From an uncultured Planctomycetaceae bacterium (lineage in GTDB: Bacteria; Planctomycetota; Planctomycetia; Pirellulales; Pirellulaceae), in NCBI GenBank assembly GCA_903927685.1, contig CAIYOB010001366.1:1-22792 (forward strand): 22,792 bases of DNA. Reading direction: 5' to 3'. The notes under the pieces were generated by a model. The model ran no database searches. It had not been told where the DNA came from and saw nothing but the letters and a program-made list of their open reading frames with translations. The position numbers and the translations under genes are program-made. Of this stretch, positions 1 through 9,324 are shown one piece after another. Every line of letters begins with the position of its first letter. Position 1 is the first letter of the stretch.

Positions 1-533
1 AGTGCAAGCTGGATCCGTCTGAAGCCTTGGTGTTCTGGCTGAGCCAGTTGTGGGAAGACCCGCGGTTGCCGCTCACGGGGACCGGGAATCACGTGGTGCT
101 GTTCCCGTTTGACGAAAAGCGGTTGATCGATCCCGACGGCGACACGTTCCCGAGCTACGCGCCGCCCAGCGGCAAGGACATTCCCTACGTGTATTTCGAC
201 AGCCGGATTTACACGGATGCCACGCCGATCTCCAGCAGCAATACGAAGCCCGTTGCGAGCTTGTGCGTGTACAAGGATTCGGCGGGCACCGCCGTGCTGT
301 ATCCATACGCCAGCAAGGCCAGCGCTACGGCCTTGTTGAGCATGGCGAACAAGACCACGTACCAGTTGATTTCCGCCGGCTTGGATGGTGAGTACGGCGA
401 CGTCACGGGAATCACCGCGGGGACGGCCAGCACGTACAAAGTGTTCCCGTTCGGGACCAACTATAAGATCGGCGACATGGACAATATCGCGAACTTCAGC
501 GACGGCAAGATCTTCGAGGATCACCTGGAATGA
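1..533 (+). CDS. GspG-like major pseudopilin, C-terminal part (5' end cut by window)
   Basis: The reading frame is open from base 3 to the TGA at 531-533, so the N-terminus, including any prepilin leader, lies upstream of the window. The visible 176 or so residues end in YQLISAGLDGEYG, then GDMDNIANF and a short acidic tail. This matches the C-terminal core of GspG/PulG-type pseudopilins, where an SAGxDGxYG segment is followed by an aspartate-rich DDI-like loop that in GspG binds calcium. Its role would be a main subunit of the periplasmic pseudopilus of a type II secretion system. The stop codon overlaps the next gene's start (ATGA at 530-533), so the two are translationally coupled. GspG is usually about 140 residues, so this version is larger than normal. 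Assignment to GspG rather than another pseudopilin rests on the C-terminus only. Confidence 0.75.
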   Translation, partial: CKLDPSEALVFWLSQLWEDPRLPLTGTGNHVVLFPFDEKRLIDPDGDTFPSYAPPSGKDIPYVYFDSRIYTDATPISSSNTKPVASLCVYKDSAGTAVLYPYASKASATALLSMANKTTYQLISAGLDGEYGDVTGITAGTASTYKVFPFGTNYKIGDMDNIANFSDGKIFEDHLE

Positions 534-1717
534 ACGCGCCTCGGACCAAGACAATTCGCCGCAGCTTTACGCTGACCGAACTGCTGGTGGTCATCATGGT
601 CATCAGCATCCTGGCCAGTTCCCTGCTGTTCGCCATGTACAACGCGGTGCAACAGGCCAAGGAGTCGCGGACCAAGGCGCAAATCGCCAAGCTGCACGAA
701 CTGCTCGCGACGCGCTGGGATGCGTATCGGACGCGGCCGATCCGCTATTTGATCGACACGGTCAGTACGCCCGTCCCGGCGGTCCAGCAGGCGGCCCGCA
801 CGTACCTGTCGAAAAACCCGGCCGCGCTGGCCACCGTGCGGCTGAATCTGCTCCGGGATCTGATGCGGATGGAGTTGCCGGATCGCAAGCAGGATGTCAG
901 CGATGGTCCGGTCAGTTATGCCGTCAGTTTCAACGGCCAGACAGCTTATGTCACGATCGCCCGACCGGCTGTGGCTCGCGAGTATTTCCGGAAAGCCAAT
1001 GCGACGGCGACTTGGAGCGAGATGTATCAGGATTCCGAGTGCCTGTACCTGATCATCGCGTCGATGCGAGACCTATCCAGCAACGGTTTGGATTTCCTGC
1101 ACGAAGGCGAGATTGGCGATCTGGATGGCGATCAAATGCCCGAGATTCTGGATGCCTGGAAGAAGCCGATCGCCTTTATTCGCTGGCCCGCCGGATTCTT
1201 CGTGCACCCCGGCAAGGACGAGGAGTGGGGCGGGAACGGCATCGACGACGACGTCAACTCGACGGTCGACGACTTCTCCGAAGCCGGCTGGACGGGTTCG
1301 GACGACATCCCCAGCTATACGAACCTGCAGCGGATCGTGCTGGATGCGACCGACCCCAGCCGCGTCGCAGTGGAAGTCCGCGATCCGTTCGATCCGTTGC
1401 GCGTCGACAGTCGGGCCTCGGTGCCGATGTTCTCGACGCCGTCCCAATCCCAGTACTACTTCAATTTCCTGATGTACCCCCTGGTATTCTCGTCCGGGCC
1501 GGATGAGGCATTGGACATCGTCCGCTTCGACTTCGATCCGCTGAATCCGTCGGTGCAAGTGAGTTTCAACTTTTACCGCACCGGCTCAAACCCGCATGGC
1601 GGCGTGATCAACGATCCGTATTCCATCATGCCAAGCAGCAAGCGGCGGCTGGGTGAACCGTTCATCGATTCGGTGGGCTACAAGGACAACATCACCAATC
1701 ATAACCTTGGAGACTAG
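530..1717 (+). CDS. Prepilin-type N-terminal domain protein (large pseudopilin)
   Basis: This 395-aa protein starts with a short basic leader and then SFTLTELLVVIMVISILA, a class III (prepilin) signal. Cleavage would fall between Ser12 and Phe13, leaving Glu17 at mature +5. Ser at -1 replaces the usual Gly, though Ala and Ser are found there in some prepilins. A long hydrophobic helix (about residues 13-35) is followed by an amphipathic continuation (AVQQAKESRTKAQIAKLHELL), as in pseudopilins. The rest is a large periplasmic domain I cannot match to a named family. Residues 235-253 (GNGIDDDVNSTVDDFSEAG) form an Asp/Asn-rich loop suggestive of metal binding, and similar loops occur in two other proteins of this cluster. 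The start overlaps the preceding stop. Which Gsp letter it corresponds to is unclear. Confidence 0.85.
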   Translation: MNAPRTKTIRRSFTLTELLVVIMVISILASSLLFAMYNAVQQAKESRTKAQIAKLHELLATRWDAYRTRPIRYLIDTVSTPVPAVQQAARTYLSKNPAALATVRLNLLRDLMRMELPDRKQDVSDGPVSYAVSFNGQTAYVTIARPAVAREYFRKANATATWSEMYQDSECLYLIIASMRDLSSNGLDFLHEGEIGDLDGDQMPEILDAWKKPIAFIRWPAGFFVHPGKDEEWGGNGIDDDVNSTVDDFSEAGWTGSDDIPSYTNLQRIVLDATDPSRVAVEVRDPFDPLRVDSRASVPMFSTPSQSQYYFNFLMYPLVFSSGPDEALDIVRFDFDPLNPSVQVSFNFYRTGSNPHGGVINDPYSIMPSSKRRLGEPFIDSVGYKDNITNHNLGD

Positions 1718-1720
1718 GCC

Positions 1721-2716
1721 GTGATGGGGGTCCGGATGACAACACGAGCCGGCACGCGACGCCGATCGCCGCGCGGGATGACGATGGTCGAACTGTTGAT
1801 CGTCGTCGCCGTGATGGTGATCCTGATGGGCATCGCGTTGCCGGTGATGAAGACCGGCATCGAAGGCCGGAAGTTGCGCGAGGCGGCGCGCCAGGTCAAC
1901 GTCTGTGTCGAACTGGCCAAGAGCATCGCCGCCGAAACCGGATTGCCGTCGGCGGTCATGATCGAACCGGAGTTTCTGCCCGGGGTCAGCGAACCGTTTG
2001 CCGTGAAGATGTACCTGGCCGAGACGCCCTTGCCCTACTCCGGCGACGTGGTCAACGCCAAAGCTTACGTTTTCTCGAACGCGAGCACGGCGACGGTCAC
2101 CTTTCACAATGCCAATCCGGCGGTGAATGGCGCGGAGAGTGTGAGTATCGGGATGTTAGGCATCGAGCACGGGGACCTGATCCGATTCGATTACAAGGGG
2201 CCGACCTATCAATTGGTCCTGACGCAGCCGATCGCCGGGCCTACGGCCGTATTGACCCTGAGCGGTTCGCCGCTGCCGCCCACCGGCATCTATTCGTACC
2301 AGATCTACCGTCAGCCCCAGAAGACCGGGGCTGCGCCGCTGGAGCTGCCCAAGGGGGCGGTGATCGATCTGTCGGCTTCCGGACTGGGGAATGACAACGA
2401 CTTCAACTCGGCGACGAACACCCGGCCGATCCGCCTGATGTTCGCGCCCAACGGCCGGCTGATGCGGATCACCTATGCTCGCTCGGCGACACCGTTGTTG
2501 CCCGATTTCGCTCCCACCTCGACGGTGCATCTGCTGGTGGGCAACCTCGAGAATCTTGGCACCTTAAACCTGTCGGATCCGAATACTTTGTGGGTCTCGA
2601 TCGGCCAGCATTCCGGTCGAGTCACCACGGCCGAGAACGGCGGAACGCCGTCCGACTATAGCCTGACGACGGCGCGCGAGTTCGCCCAATCCGGGGCGGC
2701 AATGGGAGGGCGATAA
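1721..2716 (+). CDS. GspH-like prepilin-type pseudopilin
   Basis: The protein has 331 aa from the GTG at 1721. An ATG directly follows at 1724, and a GGAG at 1709-1712 favours either of these over the ATG at 1736. The leader ends in RRRSPRG and the mature protein would begin MTMVELLIVVAVMVILMG, with cleavage after Gly19 and Glu24 at +5. The stretch after the membrane helix (KLREAARQVNVCVELAKSIA and the following residues) resembles the GspH/FimT pattern, in which the N-terminal helix is followed by a segment setting out a beta-rich minor pseudopilin domain. It lies 3 nt after the preceding stop and 2 nt before the next start, so it is in an operon. GspH proteins are normally near 170 aa, so this one is roughly doubled in size. 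The GspH label is an inference from the helix pattern and gene order. Confidence 0.82.
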   Translation: MMGVRMTTRAGTRRRSPRGMTMVELLIVVAVMVILMGIALPVMKTGIEGRKLREAARQVNVCVELAKSIAAETGLPSAVMIEPEFLPGVSEPFAVKMYLAETPLPYSGDVVNAKAYVFSNASTATVTFHNANPAVNGAESVSIGMLGIEHGDLIRFDYKGPTYQLVLTQPIAGPTAVLTLSGSPLPPTGIYSYQIYRQPQKTGAAPLELPKGAVIDLSASGLGNDNDFNSATNTRPIRLMFAPNGRLMRITYARSATPLLPDFAPTSTVHLLVGNLENLGTLNLSDPNTLWVSIGQHSGRVTTAENGGTPSDYSLTTAREFAQSGAAMGGR

Positions 2717-2718
2717 CC

Positions 2719-4017
2719 ATGAACAGAATTGGCGGCCATCGTTCCGAATGCCCGCGGACGAATCCTTCATCCGGCGTTCGCCGGCACGTCCAACGCGGCG
2801 TGACGCTATTGGAAGTCGTCTTCTCGATCGGCATCGTGTCGGTCGGCCTGTTGGGCGTGTTGATCATCGTCCCGCTGGCCGGCACCCGCTCGGCCCAAGG
2901 CATGATCGCCGACGGCGGAGACCGGACGGGCCGCAATGCCATCCGGCTGTTCGACGTGCACCACATGCGCCAGCCGAGCATGTGGACGCGCTTCAACACG
3001 ACTCCGCAGCAGTACCAGGAGTATGGCGTGCAGTACGTCGGCACCGACCGGTACACGTACTTGTGGCAGCCGAACGTGAACACGCGATTGCAGGCCCGCT
3101 CGTTCTGTATTGATCCCCTGTTCATTGCGAACCAAAAGGCGCTGGCGACGACGAACAGCACGAACGTCTCGCCGGAGACCCAGTACTTTCCGTACTTCCA
3201 GCCCGGCACTTTCCTGCCGGCTGCCATGGACGCGCGGATGGACCGGGTCAGCTTGCGGACGATCCCGGGCGGGGCGACGGGGATGACGGTGGAACAGGCC
3301 GTCTCGGTCTTCATGAACGACGACGACGTGGTGTTCAGCCTGCCCACCGACCGCACGCTGCCCCCGCAGCAGAAGTTTGACGCCTCGACGCTCAAGCGGC
3401 AGTCGGACGGCAAGTTTTCGTGGATCGCGACCCTGACGCCTGTCTTTACCAACTACGAAGAGTACAACAACCAGCCGCCCACGAGCACGATCCTGCCAGA
3501 TAACTACGTGTTGTCGATCGTGGTCTTTCATCGGCGAGACCTGTCGCTGACGGTGAACACGAGCACATCGGGAACCGAGGAGGGAGCCGACAACGAACGA
3601 TTGGCGATCGTGTCCCAATTCCACAGCCAGGGATATGGCGGCGGGGATGTCGAACTGCAGACGCGACCCAGTCGCCCCGGGTCGGATTTGGCCGTCCGGG
3701 AAGGCGAGTGGGTAATGCTGTCGGCGATGGTCGACGCCGGCTCGCTGTTCAAACCGCTCATCTCCGGCCACACGGTGTCCAATACGCAGCAGTACGTGCC
3801 CCTGTTCCGCTGGTATCGCGTCATGGCGGCCGACGCCATCGCCGGGACCGGCCCGTACACGCGGAACGTCACGCTGCAAGGGTTCGATTGGAACGAAGTG
3901 TACGCGCTGAGCACCGCGGGCAGGGCCAGTCAGACCCAGGTCACGCTGTTGAACGGCGTCGTGGCCGTATACGAAAAGACAATTCGCTTGGAAACCTCGT
4001 CGTTGTGGACGAATTAG
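2719..4017 (+). CDS. GspI/PilV-like prepilin-type minor pseudopilin
   Basis: This 432-aa protein has a 27-residue leader ending in RRHVQRG, then VTLLEVVFSIGIVSVGLLG with Glu32 at +5. The 'TLLEVVxxIGIxSVGLLG' wording is typical of GspI and PilV minor pilins, which help start pseudopilus assembly at its tip. The 400-residue remainder has no motif I recognise. GspI is usually about 120 aa, so this is a greatly enlarged form. The gene starts 2 nt after the previous stop. A second half rich in Thr, Ser and Val, with phrases such as FRWYRVMAAD, looks beta-rich and periplasmic. After its stop comes a 233-nt gap holding palindromic repeats before the next gene. Confidence 0.82.
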   Translation: MNRIGGHRSECPRTNPSSGVRRHVQRGVTLLEVVFSIGIVSVGLLGVLIIVPLAGTRSAQGMIADGGDRTGRNAIRLFDVHHMRQPSMWTRFNTTPQQYQEYGVQYVGTDRYTYLWQPNVNTRLQARSFCIDPLFIANQKALATTNSTNVSPETQYFPYFQPGTFLPAAMDARMDRVSLRTIPGGATGMTVEQAVSVFMNDDDVVFSLPTDRTLPPQQKFDASTLKRQSDGKFSWIATLTPVFTNYEEYNNQPPTSTILPDNYVLSIVVFHRRDLSLTVNTSTSGTEEGADNERLAIVSQFHSQGYGGGDVELQTRPSRPGSDLAVREGEWVMLSAMVDAGSLFKPLISGHTVSNTQQYVPLFRWYRVMAADAIAGTGPYTRNVTLQGFDWNEVYALSTAGRASQTQVTLLNGVVAVYEKTIRLETSSLWTN

Positions 4018-4023
4018 CGTTCG

Positions 4024-4130
4024 ATGGCCTTTGGCCAAACGGGCGTGGGCGGCCACGTGACCTGGGGCGCTGCCCCAGGCTACGGTGATCATGGCCTTCG
4101 GCCATGTGACCTGGGGCAGCCACCGAGATT
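4024..4130. repeat. Palindromic intergenic repeat, family 1, copy A
   Basis: The gap between the GspI-like and GspK-like genes holds a string of palindromes: TGGCCTTTGGCCA (4025-4037), CCTGGGGCGCTGCCCCAGG (4061-4079) and ATGGCCTTCGGCCAT (4091-4105), then a partial CTGGGGCAGC. The block 4024-4088 matches 10839-10903 with three differences over 65 bp, aligned by eye. Each palindrome could fold as an RNA hairpin in the leader of the giant downstream gene. Open frames across this repeat (reading MAFGQTGVGG and similar) are by-products, not genes. Confidence 0.85.
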
Positions 4131-4250
4131 GGGCAAGGACTGCCGTCCGGCGGTCGCCAACCGGTCAGGCGTTGCCGTCGGCGGATGCGAAAACAGAGCA
4201 GAGACGCGGGGCTGCGGGCAAGCAGCTCCCTTCGATACGGAGAAGTGGTC

Positions 4251-7200
4251 ATGATTCGGAAACCTCAATCCCGGCGCGGCGTCGTCATCCTCGTCGTGCT
4301 CAGCTTGTTGGTCCTGTTCGTCTTGCTGGTCGTCACCTATGCGATCGTGACGGGCCAGTACCGGCGAGCGGCTCAGGCCTACGCCCGCCAGGAACTGCTC
4401 AGGCTGGATCCTCAGAAGGACCTTGAACGGGGGTTCTACGAGTTCCTGCGGGATACCACCGACCGCTCGTCGGCCGTGCGTTTCCATTCGCTCTTGCGGG
4501 ACTACTACGGCGGCGACGGATTTCGCGGTGTCCTGAAAACGGGAACGGAACTGAACACGGTCAACACGACGGGGCCGACGCAGCCGCCCAGTTCGTCGTG
4601 GCTTTCCGCGACCAACGCCTACAACTGGTCGGGCAAGCAGCTGATGGACTTGGTCGTCACGATCGACTCGGCTGCCGGCACGGTGATTGTCAGCACCGAC
4701 GGGGTCGACTTGACGGCCGCTAACCGTACGGCGGTGGGTTACTACGGCGGTCTCCGGGATTTGGTCGGATACTACAAGGGGTGCCTGCTGACCTTTACGT
4801 CCGGCAAGGCTCAGGGAGTGAGCACCCGGATCGTCGGCTACGATTTCATCTGGGACGCGGCTCGAAGCATTCGGTTGCCCTATTTCCGCGTCATGTGCCC
4901 GCGAACCGATTCGGGGCAGGTGTTGGCGCCGAGCGACGTCGGGGGAGCGAGTTTCGTCGTCAATGGCCGCCCGTTCAGCGGCACGGGACTCGGGCTCGAC
5001 AAGCAAACAAACGACCTCACGGCCCTGGACAGCACGACGTCCCAGCCCGCTTCGCTGGTCCCTAACTACGCTCCGTTGTCCGTCATTCCCCGGGTCGTCA
5101 ATCGCGGCAGCATCTCGGGAAATGCCCCCTTCGCCGCCTATCAGGCTTACGGTCCGCCGTTGGGCACGCATGTCCCGACGGATATTGCCCAGGTCCTGAC
5201 AGGCGATGCCGACGAGGGCTATGACGCGGCCGATTACCAGAACATGTTCCTGGCGGTCATGACGCCGGACGCCAGCTCGGTCATCCCCTCGCTGCACCGG
5301 CCGGATCTGATCAGTTACTGGCAAACCAACTACAGCAACTACGCCACCGATCCGGCGTTTCAGCAACGCGTCTCTCTGCGGCCCGTGCGGGTCCTTCCAG
5401 GCGTTCTGGGCTCCATGCCTCAAGGTTTCAATCCCAATTTTGACGGCAGCAATCCGGATTACGATCCCATCAAGGCGATGTCCTACGTGGACGCCGACGG
5501 GAATGGGCGGCGGGACTATGCCTGGGACGTTGACAACGACGGCGACGGCATCGCGGACAGCGTGTGGGTCGATTTCGGGTTCCCGGTGCAGACCGCGCCG
5601 GACGGGCGGCGGTACAAGCCGCTGTTCGCCGTCCTGTGCACGGACCTGGACGGCCGGCTGAATGTCAATGCGCACGACCGCAAACGATTCTTTACGCCGG
5701 CCCAATACGTTTCGGTCGTCGGCGGGACGACCAATACCGTCACCACACCGCGCGGATTGAATTACGGTCCGCCGGAGATTTCGCTCAGCGCGGCCGGCAT
5801 CACGGGCAACCTGACGGGCCTGCTCGACACTCGCTACGGGGACGGTTATCCCGGCGTGATGGGCTACGACATGCGAGCCCGGCTGAAGTTCTTTGAGGAG
5901 CCGGAGAACTACTTCTTTCCGACGCTGGGCGGTCGATCCTCGTACTCAACTCCGGCCGATTTGCGAGCGGAGTTGGCGTTTGGGGTGAACGATTATGGTC
6001 AACCGAGTTTTGAAGAGTTGACCAACACGGTGACCGAAGCCCGGGCGGATTCGCCGTACGAGTTGAACCTCGTCGACCCCGCGGGCGCGGACACCCATCC
6101 TTTCCTGCCGGTCGAATTGGAACGGATCCTCCGCCGCTTCGACCACGACGTCAGCACGCTGCCTTCGCGGCTGTCCGATTTCATCACGAATTGGAATCAG
6201 TTGTCCAGTCCCAACGCACGGCTGATCACCACGGCCAGTTTCGACCCGCCGGTGCCGGCCCACGGGATTCCCGAGCGACTGGCCGATGAAGCGGCTTCGC
6301 TGAGTCCTGTGGTGGATTTGAGCACGGTCAACACCTTTGCGGACCTGTTGACGATCCGACTGCGCAAGGGCAACGTCTTGCCGCAAAATCTGGCGACCGA
6401 ACTGGGCAACATGCTGTGGCCGGACGTGGCGATGGGCGTGCGATTGGACATCAACCGGGCCCTGGGCAACGGCCGCGACAACAACAACAACGCCGTGGTG
6501 GACGAGGCCGGCGAGCAGAACAACGAACAGATCTATGCTGACGTGGGAACCACGCACACCGAGTTCCAGAGCACGCCCATGTGGCACGTGAACGGGGCGG
6601 ACTTGAATAACGACGGAACTCGCGATTGGAAAGACGCGGCCCTGGCCCGCCAGTTGTTGGCTCGCCACCTGTACGTGCTGACCCTCACGCTGTGTGATAT
6701 CGACTCGCTGAACGTGGATCCGGGACTGGCCCGGGAAATCGCCCAATGGGCGATCAACGTCGTCGATTTCCGCGATGCCGATTCGATCATGACGCCGTTT
6801 GAGTTCGACCCCAATCCCTTCGACGGCTGGTCGGTCGATGGCATCGTCAACGGCTACATGACCCTGACTAGTTCCGACGACAACATCAACAACATCGTCT
6901 GGGGTTGCGAACGGCCTGAGTTGCTGTTGAGTGAGTCGTTGGCGTTTCACGCTCGGCGCACGAGTGACACGAAGTTAGATCCCCCGGACTACACGAATAC
7001 GACCGACGCCCCCACTCCCGACGACGACTACGATCAGCAGTACGTCCCCTTTGGCGCCGCCTTTGTCGAACTGTACAACCCGTGGGCCGGGACGGATACG
7101 GCGAAGACCCCGCCTGGCGAACTGTACACCCAGGTCAACAGCGCGACCACCAGCACCAATTACTACGGCGTGGACTTGACCAAAGTGGCTCCCGGCAACT

Positions 7201-9236
7201 CGCCGGTGTGGCGGATGGTGATCGTGAACAAGAATGATCAGGCAGTCGCCCCTGGGGCTCCCGATCCCGACAACCCAGGCGCACCGTTGACGATCGATCG
7301 GACGGTCTATTTCGTGCCTTCCAACCAGGTTGGCAATGTCCCCGGAAGCGGGTTGCGGTACTACCGAAACCAGAACGTACCGTGCTGTCCGATTCCGCCG
7401 GGGCGATATGCGGTTGTGGGCGGAGGCTATCAGGCTGGCGGGCGCTGGGTATCGCCGGTCGGGCACGTCGACCCCGCGAATCCCAATACGCAGCCGAACG
7501 CCGATGTGAAACGCATTGCGTTGGGGCCGGCGTTGGACCCGGATCTGAACCAGGTCGAGATCTATCCGGGGAATGGCGTTGCCCCGACGACACCGACGAA
7601 CCCGGCGATTGCCATCGCCGTCACCGACTCGAACTTGGATCTGGCCGCCTGCGTTCCCCAGGCGTTCAACGTCTCGGAACCGACCGTCGGGTATCCGCTG
7701 TCCGACCCTGCCGGCCAAACTTACAACTCGGCGACGCGGATGTACGAAGATAGCGCGGGCCAGCCGCTTCCGTTCGACCAGCCGTTGGACGAGTCGCGGA
7801 ACACGAGCGCGGGGTTCATCCAGGACGTCGCCCTTACCAACGGGACCGTCGCCTCGTTCTGCCGTGTCTATCTGCAGCGACTGGCCGATCCAACGCAGAC
7901 GTTCGACGCGCTAGCCAACCCCTATCGTACGCTGGACTCGATCACCATCGATCTGACGGCGTTCAACGGAACCGTCCCCTACGCCAGTGACGATCCAAGG
8001 GTGACGGACATCGGCGTGAACTTCAGCTGTCTGCAGCGTGGCGATTCCGATCAAGCCTTGACGCCGCGGCGGTTGTGGCCTCAGGAGCCGGCCCGCATGG
8101 CGGCGGGGGCTCAGGCTCCGGATCCGAACGACGTGCACTTCTTCCCCTACGGACTGACGCAGACGTTGGGCGACGTGAACACGCGGTACCGGAACATCAC
8201 CACCGCCACGTTCCCGTGGCTGGTCTGGAACAACCGGCCGTACACCAGCGCTTACGAGCTGTTAATGGTGCCGCGGCTTCGCAGCTGGGATCTGCTGCGC
8301 GTGGACACCACCGATGCGAATCTGCGGGCCGGCTATTTTCTGCCGTCCGAAATGCCGGCGGGGGCGTCTCCGTACGACGATACGGGCGTCCAGGGCCAGT
8401 ATCCGCACCTGGTGAATTTCTTCTACGCGACGTCCACCGCCCTGAATGCGCACCGCCTGTTCGACTATGTGCACGTTCCATCGCGGTTCGTAGGTACTGA
8501 AGAAGTTTTGAATCCGAACTACTTCGGCAAGACCACCACGTACGCCCAGCCGAACCTGGTCTCCTTCGGTTTGTTGCCGCCGTTCAACCGGATCTCGCAA
8601 TATCGCGATCCGGGGCGGGTGAACATCAATACGATCACCAGCCAGACGGTTTGGGACGCCGTCAGAGGCGGACGCGGCCCCAGTTACGCGCAGCTGCTGC
8701 AATCGCGCCAGCGATTGGGCTGGACGATTCCCACCGCGGGCATGTCGCTGCCCAGCCTGATCGACAATCCGTTCCGCCCGTCGGGCAGCAATTCGCATGT
8801 GCCGGTGGCCGGGCTGAAGCAGTCGCAGGACATCGAGGTGACACTCCTGCGCCGGCATCCCGCGCAGACCAGTGTGCCTCTAATGGAGTCGGCTGGGATG
8901 GGCAACCTCGCCACGGATCCCCGCAACTCGTTCTTCCGCTATGAGCTGTTCAACCGCTTGGGCAACATGGCAACGACGCGGTCGAACGTGTATGCGATCT
9001 GGATCACGGTCGGCTATTTTGAAATGGAACCGAACCTGGATAACACGGGCGCTGTGGCCTACGACGAGTTCCATCCCGATGGGTTGCGGCTGGCGCAAGA
9101 ACTCGGCCTGGACACCGCCCAGGTCCGCCGGCATCGGGCGTTCTTCATGGTCGACCGCACGATCCCCGTAGGCTTTGTGCCGGGCGAGAACCATAACGTC
9201 GACAAGTGCGTGCTGTTGCGGAGGTTTATTGAGTAG
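4251..9236 (+). CDS. Giant GspK-like pseudopilus protein with calcium-loop motifs
   Basis: The chosen start is the ATG at 4251, with GGAG at 4239-4242 eight bases upstream. The frame is open further up to 4185 but lacks a ribosome site there. The product has 1661 aa. The N-terminus SRRGVVILVVLSLLVLFVLL looks like a prepilin leader and helix with cleavage after Gly10, but the +5 position is Val15 instead of Glu, as in GspK, the pseudopilus tip component. Other GspK-like features are DLDGRLNVNA near residue 464 and GRVNINT at 1455-1461, which recall the GspK 'DLxGRxNxN' and 'xxNxNTAxxxVL' segments. Asp-rich loops lie at 414-439 (DVDNDGDGIADSVW is 426-439), 739-756 and 784-795 (DLNNDGTRDW), probably calcium sites. 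GspK is normally about 320 aa, so this is some five times larger. It probably acts at the inner membrane and periplasm as a pseudopilus or scaffold protein. The family link is inferred. Confidence 0.8.
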   Translation: MIRKPQSRRGVVILVVLSLLVLFVLLVVTYAIVTGQYRRAAQAYARQELLRLDPQKDLERGFYEFLRDTTDRSSAVRFHSLLRDYYGGDGFRGVLKTGTELNTVNTTGPTQPPSSSWLSATNAYNWSGKQLMDLVVTIDSAAGTVIVSTDGVDLTAANRTAVGYYGGLRDLVGYYKGCLLTFTSGKAQGVSTRIVGYDFIWDAARSIRLPYFRVMCPRTDSGQVLAPSDVGGASFVVNGRPFSGTGLGLDKQTNDLTALDSTTSQPASLVPNYAPLSVIPRVVNRGSISGNAPFAAYQAYGPPLGTHVPTDIAQVLTGDADEGYDAADYQNMFLAVMTPDASSVIPSLHRPDLISYWQTNYSNYATDPAFQQRVSLRPVRVLPGVLGSMPQGFNPNFDGSNPDYDPIKAMSYVDADGNGRRDYAWDVDNDGDGIADSVWVDFGFPVQTAPDGRRYKPLFAVLCTDLDGRLNVNAHDRKRFFTPAQYVSVVGGTTNTVTTPRGLNYGPPEISLSAAGITGNLTGLLDTRYGDGYPGVMGYDMRARLKFFEEPENYFFPTLGGRSSYSTPADLRAELAFGVNDYGQPSFEELTNTVTEARADSPYELNLVDPAGADTHPFLPVELERILRRFDHDVSTLPSRLSDFITNWNQLSSPNARLITTASFDPPVPAHGIPERLADEAASLSPVVDLSTVNTFADLLTIRLRKGNVLPQNLATELGNMLWPDVAMGVRLDINRALGNGRDNNNNAVVDEAGEQNNEQIYADVGTTHTEFQSTPMWHVNGADLNNDGTRDWKDAALARQLLARHLYVLTLTLCDIDSLNVDPGLAREIAQWAINVVDFRDADSIMTPFEFDPNPFDGWSVDGIVNGYMTLTSSDDNINNIVWGCERPELLLSESLAFHARRTSDTKLDPPDYTNTTDAPTPDDDYDQQYVPFGAAFVELYNPWAGTDTAKTPPGELYTQVNSATTSTNYYGVDLTKVAPGNSPVWRMVIVNKNDQAVAPGAPDPDNPGAPLTIDRTVYFVPSNQVGNVPGSGLRYYRNQNVPCCPIPPGRYAVVGGGYQAGGRWVSPVGHVDPANPNTQPNADVKRIALGPALDPDLNQVEIYPGNGVAPTTPTNPAIAIAVTDSNLDLAACVPQAFNVSEPTVGYPLSDPAGQTYNSATRMYEDSAGQPLPFDQPLDESRNTSAGFIQDVALTNGTVASFCRVYLQRLADPTQTFDALANPYRTLDSITIDLTAFNGTVPYASDDPRVTDIGVNFSCLQRGDSDQALTPRRLWPQEPARMAAGAQAPDPNDVHFFPYGLTQTLGDVNTRYRNITTATFPWLVWNNRPYTSAYELLMVPRLRSWDLLRVDTTDANLRAGYFLPSEMPAGASPYDDTGVQGQYPHLVNFFYATSTALNAHRLFDYVHVPSRFVGTEEVLNPNYFGKTTTYAQPNLVSFGLLPPFNRISQYRDPGRVNINTITSQTVWDAVRGGRGPSYAQLLQSRQRLGWTIPTAGMSLPSLIDNPFRPSGSNSHVPVAGLKQSQDIEVTLLRRHPAQTSVPLMESAGMGNLATDPRNSFFRYELFNRLGNMATTRSNVYAIWITVGYFEMEPNLDNTGAVAYDEFHPDGLRLAQELGLDTAQVRRHRAFFMVDRTIPVGFVPGENHNVDKCVLLRRFIE

Positions 9237-9240
9237 GGGT

Positions 9241-9275
9241 GTCAGTGGTCAGTGGTCAGTGGGCAGTGGGCAGTG
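9241..9275 (+). repeat. Heptamer tandem repeat (GTCAGTG/GGCAGTG, five units)
   Basis: Directly after the stop of the giant gene there are three GTCAGTG units followed by two GGCAGTG units, without interruption. Two more units of the same heptamer occur at 10373-10386, inside a coding region. The array marks the left edge of the accessory patch between the GspK-like and GspJ-like genes. Confidence 0.9.
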
Positions 9276-9324
9276 GGTATCGCGGGGTGGTCGCCGTCTC
9301 GATGCAGGAGGAGCTTTGAGGTAC

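Noticed and set aside
4024..4254. Short open frame reading MAFGQTGVGGHV over the intergenic repeat
   Set aside because: It is produced by the palindromic repeat itself, has no ribosome site and runs into the start of the giant gene.
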